Origin: Ananas comosus
Taxonomy: Eukaryota > Streptophyta > Magnoliopsida > Poales > Bromeliaceae
Length of the DNA: 64,000 nt
Direction of reading: 5' to 3'
NCBI RefSeq assembly: GCF_001540865.1
Contig: NC_033625.1
Span: forward strand, 11,444,717 to 11,508,716
The position numbers were made by a program, and so were the translations under genes. Numbering within the stretch: the first letter of the stretch is position 1; every line of letters starts with the position of its first letter. Positions 1 through 11,261 of the stretch are shown here, piece by piece. The notes beneath the pieces were generated by a model that saw only the letters and a list, made by a program, of their open reading frames with translations, made no database searches and was not told the DNA's origin.

Positions 1-423
1 GCGACGAGCTCGGATCGTAGAGGTTGATTCAGGTGTCTTCGGATTGTCCACGAAGGTCTTCTATCGCTCCAAACTCACGGTGGATCAAACTACAAACGAG
101 CACGATCTCCAATCCACCGTTTAAGACCTTCTAGAATAATAGGTTAATGGAAAATGTGGTTTCTATGTTTCTCTCTTGGTTTTCTTGTTCTCTCTTATGA
201 GAGATAGCCCGTATATTTATAAGGGATTCCAAAATCTTAATAGGTACGTAAGAGATAAGGCCAAATCGGTTTTTAATTGTTATCCTCATATGGTTAGAAT
301 ATATCTCTAAATAGCTTTTCAATTTAAAAGAGAGATTAATTCTAGCCCAATTAGACAACATAATAACCGTCGGATCGAGCCCGATCATGGGCGCACCCGA
401 TTCGATTTAACCAAATGCCAACA
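1..423 (-). repeat. Partial LTR (copia-like), cut by window edge
   Basis: Read on the minus strand this stretch starts TGTTGGCATTTGG at 423 and runs out of the window. The TGTT start, a TATA-like tract near 210-220 and CTCTTGGTTTTCTTGTTCTC-type pyrimidine runs resemble a plant Ty1/copia LTR; the section near position 1-130 is similar in layout to the end of the solo LTR at 47479-49238. No coding region is visible, and the only long open frame (131-388) lies inside the LTR and has no recognisable domain. Confidence 0.45.
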
Positions 424-2740
424 GTAGGAAAGGGAGATAATAGCTCAGATGGTGAAACAGACTGAGGAACTGCAAAAGAAGACATTAAGAAACCACTTGC
501 TTGCACACCAAACATATGTAGAATCCGTGAGTTTTAAAGGTATGAGGATTTTATGTTAACAATGGATAGAGACGATATAGAAGAAGACATGAAAGAATTT
601 CCACTACAAAAAGATAAGGAAAAAGTCAGATTACCAACTGAGAATTCCTGATGAGAAACAGAAGGACTAAATGCCACCAAAAAAAACCAAGTGGCATGAG
701 CGGCACAACACAGAAAAACTAGCAACAACAGGATAGGCCAAGCGATACCACGTGGGACACCGGAGGAGCAAAAAAGGATTACAGAGAAGCTGAAATTACT
801 GTAGCAGTAGCACTGATACTTTAGTAGTACTGTAGCGCCAGTATTGTAGCAGCACTGTAGCGGTGGTACTGTAGCGGCAAGGTAGATTATTATGAGAGAA
901 GAAATATACACTCGCAAAGAAGGGAGGAAAGAAAAAAAGGACGAGCAACGCCGATGAGATTTGGCGAGGGAGAAGGGCAGCGTTGGATCTTTATGCCCTA
1001 GAATTAGGGGTTGACTCTAATGCCGTGAAAGAAAAGCAAAAGAGTATAGCCCTCTAGGGTTGTATTGATTAGAATAAATAGTGTACAAACCAACCCATTA
1101 TAGTAAGATTACAATCAGAGATACCATATAGACCTATACTAAATGAGGTAATAAATAATACAATACTAAATATATTCTGTCATACTAAATATATCGTAAC
1201 ACTCTTTTTTCTGCTCAGAATTGAAATGCTGTATCTTTTTTGTTAGCTTCCACATTGATGTAGGCTTATGAAAATCTTTCCACTGCATCTTCAACTTGTG
1301 GAGCTCTTGATTGATGTGTGTGGCTTGGCTCCGCACATATTGCACATTAGATGGAGAAGTATGTTGAACGCAAAGATTAAAGTGTCGTCCTGTGCCGTAC
1401 CGTGCCCCCAAAAAGGGGGGGGGGGTCCGCGGCATAGTGTGTGTATCGTGCTGTCTACGCACCAGACAGTGCGATACGCGGCACTGTGCCGTGCCGGCAG
1501 TGTGTGTGTGNGTACCCGAAACATTCTGGGTACCCCATCCCCCCCAAAAGACGTTGGAAATCGAAGATTTATTTGTTAGATAAGTCAAAAAAATTATAAT
1601 TTAATTTTTTTGTTTATCAATATATGGGCAAATTTTTAATTTATATTTTCGATCCATACCACGTGGGCCTATCGGCCGGAACCCTCATCTTCCACCACTG
1701 ACATTCATTTTTTTTTCACAAATTATTTTATCAAAATTTGTCACACCACAACACTTTTGGCGAATTAGGGGAACAAAATTGAACTCAATAAACAAATTTT
1801 GAGGCACATCAAACATAAAATTTTATTTTTGCACTAGAAAATTGAAAATACTGATGAAATTAAAAGCGACTAATATGGTCAAGGTGATTTTGAGCATTGA
1901 GAATGTGTTACCTTGCTAATAGAAATGACCATTACTGTGAGAAAATATCAAGTTTGGTACTTAAGTAGCGTTGGTAACAAGCTTTTAGTGAGGTTATAAT
2001 GCACTTAGTAGCAAATCAGACCTCTACTATTGATGCTAAGCATGTATAGTTCAAAATATTCCCGCAATACATGCTGTGAAACTGGTATTTTATTCGTTTC
2101 ACTACTTTGTCATGCCTTGATTCAGAAGCCCAACCGGTGTACAATAGCATGTATACTGTCATACTTATGTTTCACCCATTGAGCATGCAAGGCGATGGAT
2201 CACAAGGAACTGTATAACAATTTCATTATTTTCACAAGCAACCTGTATAATACTTAAATTATTTGCATAATACAAAATCTCATCTAGTTGGTCGCTAACT
2301 CAACCACATCTTAAACCATTCCCGTGTAAATGCTTATAGATAAGCATAAATACGTTCATTTGAACATTACTCTTATCTTATTTCTCCAATAACCAACTAA
2401 TAACATAAGGTTTAAATAACTTATCCAGTCCCACATTCATTCCAAAACGATCATGTACAAGCTCAAAGCCTTTTTAGTACATAAGCTACTTCCAAACCAT
2501 CATAAATTAAATTTTGGGGCCATTTAGGTTCTATTGTTTCGTTGATGCTTACTGTATGGTCTCCTTACCTGTACTTAAGGCTTTACCCGCGAAGGAAGAA
2601 AACTGAAAATGGGTAAGAACTATGTAATGTAGTCTAGTGTGTAGAAATACTAAGAGAAGCAATCTGTACTCATTAGGCCCTACCGAAGGCATAACAGAGC
2701 AAGTAAAAGCTATATACTAGATAATACTTAAAACAAGGAT
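424..2740. other. Intergenic or decayed repeat sequence
   Basis: No convincing gene. At about 795-885 there is a short array of a TACTGTAGC-type unit. At 1380-1530 lies a degenerate GGCACGG/CCGTGCC repeat that recurs at about 2745-3060 and 3830-3930. The open frames at 534-917 and 1166-1588 overlap these repeats and show no domain. A single N occurs at 1511. Confidence 0.5.
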
Positions 2741-2744
2741 TTAA

Positions 2745-3930
2745 GTACCCATCGGCATGGGCCGTATTTACCGTGCCATATCATGTCAGCAATATATCGG
2801 CACGATACAACTACCGTGCCGATGGCACAGCTCAAAACTCTCTTTTCTTTAAATTAGTAAGTAATTTTTTTAATAAAGTTCAAAAGATTTGATGAAGGTA
2901 CACAATAAGCAATTAGAATATCTTATTGCAAAAAAAAAAAAAATGCCATTATGTGTCGGTACACATGCATTTTTTGTGGCCGGCACGCATTGGCACGGCT
3001 CGACATGCACTACGCCATATCGTGCTGACAAGTTTTCGGGTCGAAATACACTTTAAGGATAACCTGAAACAAGGTGCATAGGTAGATGGATATTAACAAA
3101 TCAAGAATCTACATTGTCTCTACTAACAATACAAGATATGTAGAGAAAATGTGAATAACTAGAGTTTTAGAGTTTATGCAGCAACTGCCCTGATATGTAC
3201 AAGCATTCTCATTATTAGTCCGATTTCATTGGCTTGCACTAAGATTCAGGTGCACATGTTTAAGGTTCCCTAACCAACAATATTTGTTTCCAATGATTTT
3301 TCTCGAGTACTACAATTTATATATAATGGGGTGCAAACAATATCTTTTACTATAATTTGGGAAAACAAGTATTCAGCATTTCATATCAACAACAAGTTGC
3401 ATGTTTGACTTTATAAACAAAAACAAATAGTATTGAGAAGGAAATGACAGATAGGAATCAGAAATCAGCAACATGAGAATGCTTTTATTTGTAATGAACT
3501 AATGAATGCATAATAAATGTAGGGCAATCACAAGGAAATATAGTGTGGATTATGTTCGAGATAACTACTGTCAACAGAGTAGGAGATCAAACAATCATTG
3601 AAATTAGCCTCCCAATCTCAATTCGGAAAAACTCACTAATTCACAATCTTGCCATGCCTTATCTTGTTGGTCCCTCAACATCAACATTATAGTAAGATAT
3701 TGTGTTAAGACCTTTGTTCAATATTAGAATTAATTGCATTGAATTCATTTTCCCTGCCATTCTTCAAGGCTTAGAGATAATCCCCTAATTTAATTTTTTT
3801 ATTATTTGCTATCAAGGATTCCGCTAGCACAGCTTGTGTCGTTGTATCAGCGGCACGACACGTAGCGGCACAGGGTGTGCAAATGTCGGCAACCCCCCTG
3901 TGCCAATGGCATGCCATGTCATGCCTTGGG
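2745..3930. repeat. Degenerate GGCACGG-type repeats
   Basis: Two blocks (about 2745-3060 and 3830-3930) are built from imperfect copies of GGCACGG, CCGTGCC and GTGCCGATGGC. They resemble the block at 1380-1530. They may be remnants of one short non-autonomous element family; I could not define clean ends or target duplications. The sequence between them is AT-rich without genes. Confidence 0.35.
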
Positions 3931-4083
3931 GTTTCTTTTGGAAAACTTGTTACAAGAAAATAGCTAAAAACATATAACCAAAATCAAAGACTGCCCCGAT
4001 ATGTACACTGAACCGCCGCATGGATAGAGTTTCCTCTGTACAAACGAACAGTCTCCCCTATACATGCACAGCGTAGGAACCTA

Positions 4084-5874
4084 GGCTGTGTTTGGTTCGA
4101 GAACTATAACTTGGGGGATAAATTTTGTTGTTCTGAAGAAGAGAGGATATTCCGGTAAAAGCTAAAACAACTGTAAATTTGTGTTTGGATGCATTCAGGA
4201 ATATTCTAGAGAATATCATTAGAAGCATTTTGATAAAAGTCTAGAATAATGTCCAAATATGTTTTAAAAAATAAAATAATTAATTTATACCATTATATTT
4301 TATATAAAATTATTTTATGCTACAATTTATAATATAATATTTTATGTAACAATTTAGTTTATATTAGTATATTTAATTTATTTTCTATATAACATTGTAT
4401 TTTATATAATTTATCCATAATAATATGTAATGAATAAAATATAATACTAGCAATATCCATATAATTTTAATTAATAATACTATAAATGTCAACAGTCCGA
4501 CTACTATACTATCGATAGTACCAAGCACTTGGTGTTATCAAGTTTTTTCGCTGTTAGATCTATCCTTTTGACCATTTGCACTCGTTAGATCATACTATCT
4601 AACCAACCGCCCATTCAATCCTAGGGGACCACTATCATCATAACCGGAGACCACTATCACCCTAATCGCACAACCTTTCATCCAAAGGCCGAAAACCTAA
4701 TAACACCAGGCACTTGGTACTATCGATAGTATAGTAGCATAATTCAAATTTCAATACAAATTTAAAAGAAATATATAGTATATGAAAAAAATTGAATATA
4801 TACAATACTGAGTCTGAAATACAATAATTAAATATTAATATATAAATGCTAAAACTTAATAAAATAAATAATTAATCAAATTTAATTAATTTACATTATA
4901 TATTAAGATTCAAGTAAAAATATATTATCATAAAGATATACTTATTTATGTATCTAGTTATCTAATAAAATAAAGTGAAGAACAAAGTTGTTCCTAGTTT
5001 CCTTAGGAATAACTTTTAGATACGGTTTGGATGGCGTATAAGGGAGGGAATAAGACCTTATTCCCTCTCTTATACCCAAAAACAAAAAAAATGGTGGAAC
5101 AATAGTTCCCATCTTAATGGGTTATCCCTTTAGGTGGAACAAGACTTGTTCCAGGAGAGAGAGAGAGAGGAGAAGATAAATTAATTTAAATGTTAATTTT
5201 TACAAATTTATAATTAATTTCAAAATTAAATATAAATTTTTAAATTCTAAATTTCAAATTTAGATTTAAAATTTGATATTTTATATTTTTCAAATTTAAA
5301 ATTTGATATTTTATATTTTTTAAAATTTAAGTTTGATCTTAAATTTAAAATTAAAATTTTGATAAATTAAAATTTAAAATTTGAGATTTTAAATTTTAAT
5401 ATTTTAAATTCAAATTTTAATTTAAAAATTAAAATTTTAAATTAAAAAAGTCAAATATAAAATTTAAAATTGTAAAATCAAATTTAATGAGAGGAGTAAT
5501 ATCATAATTTTTTTATTTATAACTGCCCGCTATTTTCTTATTCCGCACCTATCCAAACACAATTTTTCTTATTCCCGGGAACAATCCACTTTTCATCCAA
5601 ACGTTATTTTTTTTATTTCTGGGAACAACCAAATTTTCATCCAAGCGTAAAATCGGTCTAATTCTTGCTTATACTTGAACTTGTACCTATCCCTGAAATA
5701 AGCAGTTCTTACTTATATCCGAATCAAATGAAGCCTTAATGGGTTGTTCTAGAACACCCTAGAACAACCCGCTTTGACCGGAATAATTTGTTCCTCCCAA
5801 TTCCGTTGACGTTTGGTTACAAGTTGGGGGATATCCTTTTAGTTTCGGGGATATCCCCCGAACCAAACACAGCC
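4084..5874. mobile_element. Non-autonomous Harbinger-type element with nested MITEs
   Basis: The left end GGCTGTGTTTGGTTCG (4084-4099) is exactly complementary to the right end CGAACCAAACACAGCC (5859-5874), and CTA flanks both sides (4081-4083 and 5875-5877). A 3-bp duplication with GGCTGTGTTTGGTT-type ends fits the PIF/Harbinger group, although TTA/TAA is the usual target, so the family is inference. The interior is about 75-80% AT with no ORF. It contains at least two further inverted-repeat elements, at 4501-4737 and roughly 5024-5603. No transposase is present, so it would need one supplied from elsewhere. Confidence 0.6.
4501..4737. mobile_element. MITE, 237 bp
   Basis: Starts CTACTATACTATCGATAGTA and ends with the reverse complement TACTATCGATAGTATAGTAG; the inverted match continues inward through CCAAG-CACTTGG and GTGTTAT. 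No ORF. It is nested in the larger element at 4084-5874. The body (TGTTAGATCTA, CCAACC, AGGGGACCACT) resembles MITEs at 16200-16450 and 18250-18470, so these may be one family. Confidence 0.7.
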
Positions 5875-6149
5875 CTAGATGATAACATCAACCAACACAA
5901 ACAACCACAACAAGAACAACAATAGAAACAAAAAAGACGGATAAATAACCGACCAACAGATAGATAATCAATGAACAATTAAATCAACAGTTATTAATCG
6001 AGAGATAACCTAAATGTCAAGAAACATAATTCCGTATTTATTAACTTGAGAGATAATGAAACTACTAAATCAAATGAATCTAAATATAAAAGCAAAACCA
6101 AACATGAAAGGTGAAACTAAAACATTGACATCACAAAATAGGAGCTCGT

Positions 6150-6300
6150 CTATCTACTAGCACTGTCACGCACTGTCCCAAACCTCACTTCCAGTGTCAC
6201 GTGTGAAAAATAGGGGATGAGAAACATGTACACATGTTTTCCAGTGGGTACCGCAAGCCGCCGATAGCAACCTGTACTTACTGGTAAACAAGAGAGAGAT
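6150..6300 (-). repeat. Small remnant of a Ty3 LTR
   Basis: Begins TGTCACGCACTG (about 6165), like the minus-strand ends of the Ty3 LTRs elsewhere in the window, and keeps the GGGATGAGAA ... CCAGTGGGTACCG block with its hairpin (AAACATGT at 6222-6229 pairing with ACATGTTT at 6232-6239). The rest of the LTR cannot be traced. Confidence 0.5.
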
Positions 6301-8050
6301 AAAGTACTCTGACAAGTATGAACTAATAATCAAAGCATGTACAGTGGCAATAGTAAAGCTGGAAAAGAAATGAATAACTAATCAAAAGATATATATGTAT
6401 CACTACTGTAACATAAATAAACAAACAAGTATGCATCAACCAGACGAACAGTCTAATAACCAACTCAATCCACATATAGCTATGTTGGTGTAAAGATCTC
6501 TCAGGCAATGCCACCATGCTCAGTCACCAGGCATATCACCTTGTTGCAAAACATACCGCGCATAGGGCTCACAATTCGAGACACAATAACTTTTCCCGAA
6601 ACGAATACTGTTACGATGGCTAAAACCGCTGGCATATGTGAAATGCTCCATGAGCTGTGTCGAAAGATGCTATATGCTCAATAGCCAAACCATCGGCAAA
6701 TAGCTGAGAGAGATCAATAGGATGTTCGTCGACCTATTGGGAAAAATATATACAGCTAAATTCGATTGTAATCAAAATCTAACTAATTCAGTTATAAAGA
6801 TAAAATTAAACTTACGAATAAGCGAAAAAATCCAATTAAAAGATTTGATCTATCCGGAAGCGTGCGTAGCGCTGCCGTAAGGCGTATTCCTGTCATTTCT
6901 TGGGGATTAACTGAGAACAACACCCCAAGGTACGACCGAAATTCCTTTTCCTGTGAGCACGAACGTGGCGGAGGTTGACAGAGATTCTTTAAACATCTAG
7001 TAAATAAGAGAATGTGAAAAGGAGTGAAAAATGAAGAGATGATGATTATTTTTTTATCTCAATGTCTTTTCTCTACCTCTATAAGAACAGAAGAGGAATA
7101 TATAAAGAGAAGAGGGAGTAGAGGGCGTAATGCCACATTTTTTCCCTTAGGCGAAAGAAACGGAACCCACATTCCCTCCCTTTTGGTGCAAGAAACGGAA
7201 TAAGAGAAAATCTCGTTAGGTTTTCTTTCGTGCCAAGAAAGACAAATAAATAAATAATAAAAATATTAATTAATAAATAATATTAAATATTAAATAAAAT
7301 AAATTAAAAAATAAGATAAAGTCGGAACTCAATTTTGAATTTTTCATCAACAACAAATCAGGTCAAACAATGTCACTAAATCATATGTGATACTGACCTA
7401 CCGGGTTAACTATCGTCATGCAATATAGTCTAGCAATATAATCCATGTGATACTGCTCTACAACTCAAACATAATCAACATGATACAACAAGAAAAGTAA
7501 TGCGAAAATAAACTGAAGGATTCAAGTGGTGCAACAGAGATACTTAATGAGAACCATAAAGAAGGATGAAGGGAAAGGAAGGTAACTAAGTAGTCAAGGG
7601 CATGCTGAGATAAAGCGACTTAACACAAAATACCACAGTAAGGTGAGTTACTGAGTGAAATAAGCAGCCAACCACTTAAAAGGCAATGCTATAAGTAAAG
7701 GGGCATGCATCAATAACCAATATGAGATGAGTTGAATATCTTTATTCTTGTTATATGGACCAATCCATTAATTTCCAGGGCTGAGGCTAGATGTTCGAAA
7801 TGTAATGCGTGGTATGGCTTTAGTTTATATCTTATATCGGAAAATAATTGTAAAATATTGATTACATTAATTTGAGCTACAACTATCAAAAGTTCATCTT
7901 GTCAGAACTCTTGCGTTGACATTTTTAACTTTTATTTATGATATACTTAAAGTTTTCATGTTCTAGTATCCTTTAACATGTTCTTACGAAATTTAGGAGC
8001 TTGACAACTAATGGGCATTGTATTTCGTTCTGTTACATTTCTTTATGCAG
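6300..8050. other. Gene-poor sequence
   Basis: AT-rich sequence with no domain-bearing ORF. The short open frame 6323-6517 (minus) is a hydrophobic low-complexity translation without support. The sequence just left of 8051 reads as an intron ending in CTTTATGCAG. Confidence 0.45.
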
Positions 8051-8188
8051 GCAACATTTTATCCTGGATTGTGTGAGCCAACCACTCAAGGTGGATTGGG
8101 ATTTGACTACTGGGTCAATCTTTCTATTCCAGAAATGTGGTTATGGCATCTTGAAAATGTTCCGGACAAGGATTGGAGCATGAATAAG
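8051..8188 (+). pseudogene. Isolated exon of 1,4-alpha-glucan branching enzyme (BE3/SBE III-like)
   Basis: A 46-codon open exon bounded by a consensus acceptor (TTTATGCAG at the left) and a GT donor (AAG|GTCTTG at 8189), phase 0 at both ends. It encodes YPGLCEPTTQGGLGFDY, then MWLWHLENVPDKDWSMNK. The GGLGFDY segment followed by a Trp-rich stretch and DWSMNK is the region after the (beta/alpha)8 catalytic residues in glucan branching enzymes of family GH13; the exact wording matches my recollection of the plastid BE1/SBE III-like group (Arabidopsis At3g20440 type). These enzymes make alpha-1,6 branches in starch or act in embryo development. I found no neighbouring exon upstream or downstream, so this is either a relict of a disrupted gene or a transposed fragment. 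The splice sites and frame are intact. Confidence 0.7.
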
Positions 8189-8469
8189 GTCTTGCTAGTA
8201 ACATTTTATCTTTTATTATTTAGTAGTTTCATTTTCATATTTGAGCTCAATTAATTATACTACGTCAACAGGTTTTCCTGTAGGTAACATCAAACCACAA
8301 ACAATATCTTTTGGGTCTCCATATGGCTAAAATGCACTAGAACTGTCTAAACATTTGCCCATTTGCAAATAGCCACCTAATGATGTAGCCTTAATAAGAA
8401 TAGGCTGTTATTAATATGCTTTCATACCAACTAACATAAGTTGAAAGTAAAAATAATATAGTTTTTGTT

Positions 8470-8655
8470 TGTGTAATCAACACATCTGTATTTGGGATGA
8501 TTGAAATTAGTCCATATTAGTCAATGTTTATAACCATTTTGTTACTAATACAGTTGTATGACAACTGGCCTGTACCTTGCATACACATGTACTTATTTAT
8601 ATGTATAATATAAAACCCTAAAAGGATGTGTGGTGGCTTCTGATCCAAACTCTCA
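8470..8655 (+). repeat. 5' LTR of the decayed copia element
   Basis: Starts TGTGTAATCAACACATCTG and is followed immediately by TGGTATTAGAGC (8656-8667), a one-base variant of the usual tRNA-Met primer-binding site TGGTATCAGAGC. The middle (GAAATTAGTCCATATTAGTC) reappears at 12728-12760 in the 3' LTR, which is what fixes the pairing. Confidence 0.65.
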
Positions 8656-9720
8656 TGGTATTAGAGCGGTAGCCCTAATTCTAGGGTATAACGATCCAGG
8701 CATCATTCCGAACTTCGTTTCTCTCATCGACGTCAAAACCTTACCATCCCTACTAATAACCAACATCAAAACCCTAATTCATCCGGCGCTTATAGACACC
8801 ACCTATCACGGGTGAAAACAAGTATTCCTTAATGTTCTTGAAAGTTTTGGAGTGACTTCATATGTTGATGGTACTAGTAGCATGTTCGCTCAATTCATTG
8901 AAGCAGCAGAAAAAAAACTTGTTCCAAATCTAGCATATTCGGCTTGGAAAGAGGGACACCGCCATCTGAATTGTTACTTTAGTTGCCCTCTTATCTAGAT
9001 GGACTCTTCGTCAGCTTTGTTCTCTTATCCGGATGGACTCTTCGTCAGCTTGATGTGAAGAATGCCTTTCTCCATGGGGTTCCAAGTTGTTTTCCTATTG
9101 TTTCCTCATCATGTTTGCAAGCTTTGGAAAGCCATAAAATGGTCTTAAACAGGTGCCACGTGCTTGGTTTCAGGGGTTCACATCTTTCTTATCCGAACTT
9201 AGTTTTATTGTGAGCGCTGCAAATCTATCCATATTTGACTCTCACAGGATTGATGACATCCTTGTTTTATTGTTGTATGTTTATGACATAATTATGACAA
9301 CTAGCTCGACGCCTTTATTGATGTCTTTCTCCACTCTTTACACCGAATTTACGTTGAAATGACTTGGGCCCTCTTCACTATTTCCTTGAAGTGAAAATTT
9401 TAGACTCTACATGAGGCTTGCGGCAGACACAAGAAAATAATATTCATTAATTACTTGAGCATCATGGAATGCTTTTTTATAAGCCTATTTCCACACCATT
9501 GTTATTGACGACTCATTTGTCTATTCATAAGGGTTGTCCTTTCAATGATCTCTATACTTATCGACAGATAGTTGAGGCCTTACAGTACCCTACCTTTACT
9601 CGGTTGGATATCTTATATGTTGTCAATCTAGTTGCAATTCTGCATACTCTAGTGACATTCATCTATAGGCAGTTAAAAGAATTTTTCGTTATATTTATGG
9701 GACCTATAAGAATGGGCTTC

Positions 9721-10273
9721 AGTGACACCCCAATAATCTCACATCGGGTAGTTATGGCTAGATGTGGGGATATATAAGCTTGATTAGGCTAGAAATAATA
9801 ACTGGGCTTAAGCATTTTGGGCCGTTGGTTTGGGTCTAATGAGTTATTATTGCTAGCGGGTCGGATCGTTACATTTGGTATCAGAGCCGGTTCACTAGTC
9901 GGAAGTCTGAGATGAGTCTTGGCTGAGCCAGGGTCGGAATGATAGACTAAAGTCAAGGTCGGTGAATGACAAGCTAAGTCAGAGGCGAAATGACAAGGCT
10001 AGCGAGACAAGCCTCATATCGACTGGTGATCTTGGGTTGTGTGTGTGTTTAGGACTGACGAGGACGTCAGGGCCTAAACGAGGTGAGTATGTGATACCCC
10101 AATAATCCCACATCGGGTAGTTATGGCTAGATGTCAGGGCCTAATCAAGAAATAATAACTGGGCTTAAGCATTTTGGGCCGGTGGTTTGGGCCTAACGAG
10201 TTATTATTGTTAGCGAGTCGGTCGGTGGTTTGGGCATAACGAGTTATTATTGTTAGCGGGTCGGGTCGTTATA
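9721..10273 (+). mobile_element. TRIM retrotransposon with 5-bp TSD
   Basis: Two near-identical direct repeats, 9721-9873 and 10090-10273, each starting (T/A)GTGA(C/T)ACCCCAATAAT and ending GTTACA or GTTATA, surround about 216 bp. A primer-binding site TTTGGTATCAGAGCC directly follows the first repeat. GCTTC occurs at 9716-9720 and again at 10274-10278: a perfect target duplication. The second repeat has an internal duplication of the GGTTTGGGC..TTATTATTG segment, making it 31 bp longer. No coding capacity, so it is a terminal-repeat retrotransposon in miniature that depends on another element's proteins. It interrupts the copia RNase H reading frame. Confidence 0.85.
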
Positions 10274-10439
10274 GCTTCATTTTCTTGATATGCCAATTCC
10301 TCTATTGCATATTTTGATAGTAATTAGGTGGGATATCTTGATTCTCAGCCCTCCACCTTTGGTTATCAGGTTTTTTTTTGGCTCAAACCTCATTTCGTGG
10401 TCTGCTAACTACATCTCTCGCAAGCTCTGTAGCTGAATA

Positions 10440-10927
10440 TGTGATGCCCCAACTTCCCAGGGGTTACCTATCTTAGAATTACTCCCGTCCTAACACGCTT
10501 AACTCTCTTAATCTCTTGGGCCTAGCCATCACCAAAATGCTTTAGCCAGGTTAAGAGTTTTAGTCCTATTATATCTTATATATAGGACTATGTTGGGTCT
10601 CACATTCTCCCCCCCTTTAAGCCTTGATGTTCTCATCAGGCTCAAACTCACAAGTACTAGACGATGTGAGACTCGTTTCGCTAGCCTTGTCATTCCGACC
10701 CTGGCTTAGCCGAGACTCATCTCACACTTTCCGCTGGTAATTGGCTCTGATACTAACTGTGACACCCCAACTTTCTAGGAGGTCACCACCTATCCTAAGA
10801 CTACTCCCGTCCTAGCACACTTAACTCTCTTAACCTTTTGCGCCTAGCCACCACCCAAAATGCTCAAGCTGGGTTAAGAGTATTTGCTCTATTATATCTT
10901 ATATATAGGACTATCTGGGGTCTCATA
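10440..10927 (-). mobile_element. Cassandra TRIM (5S-rRNA-bearing LTRs)
   Basis: Direct repeats at 10440-10604 and 10758-10927, flanked by GAATA at 10435-10439 and 10928-10932 (perfect TSD). On the minus strand each LTR contains a diverged 5S rRNA stretch: GTTAAGTGTGCTAGGACGGG, then AGTAGTCTTAGGATAGG and TGACCTCC (about 10777-10828), corresponding to the internal promoter region (box A, intermediate element, box C) of plant 5S genes. The primer-binding site reads TATCAGAGCC on the minus strand near 10742-10752 and a polypurine tract AAAGGGGGGGAG lies at 10605-10618. These are the hallmarks of the Cassandra family, known from many vascular plants. It has no protein gene. Confidence 0.9.
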
Positions 10928-11261
10928 GAATATCGCTCTGTTGCCTTTACCCTGGCTGAGACTGTCTGGCTTCGTTGACTTCTTCGTGATCTTGGTGTGC
11001 CACTGCCATAATCGGTTACTATTTGTCGTGACAATCTTTATCTCGTTGCTTATCAAGTGTTGTATGTGCGCATCAAGCACATCGAACTTGATTATCATTT
11101 TATTTCACGAGAAAGTGTAGACGCGCAGTCTCTCGTTGATTCATCTATCGTCAGATAAGCAGCTTGCTGACATATTAACTAAATCGCTCTCCACTTCTCA
11201 TTTTTTGTGCTCTTTATATCAATCTTCACATCTGATCTCGAGAGGCTTAGTTGCGGGTGCA

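Larger units (their letters stand above)
8826..11261 (+). pseudogene. Ty1/copia pol fragment (reverse transcriptase and RNase H), split by two TRIMs
   Basis: Translated pieces show the copia RT signature QLDVKNAFLHG at about 9040-9075, then a LPRAWFQ/FTSFLSELSF region, a YVYDII remnant of the YVDD catalytic box (about 9275-9295; the key Asp codon is changed to Tyr/Asp in YVYD), LDILYVVNLVA (about 9600-9635) and, after the insertions, AEYRSVAFTLAE...KHIELDYHFI (10932-11100) from the end of RNase H. Several frameshifts and stops; gag, protease and integrase are missing or unrecognisable. The gene ends just before TGTTAGAG, the start of the 3' LTR at 11262. In a live element pol would copy the RNA into DNA; this copy is dead. 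Insertions at 9721-10273 and 10440-10927 both landed in the RNase H part. Confidence 0.8.

Noticed and set aside
10758..10927. A genuine 5S rRNA gene
   Set aside because: The 5S-like part is incomplete and diverged and lies in both repeats of a Cassandra TRIM.
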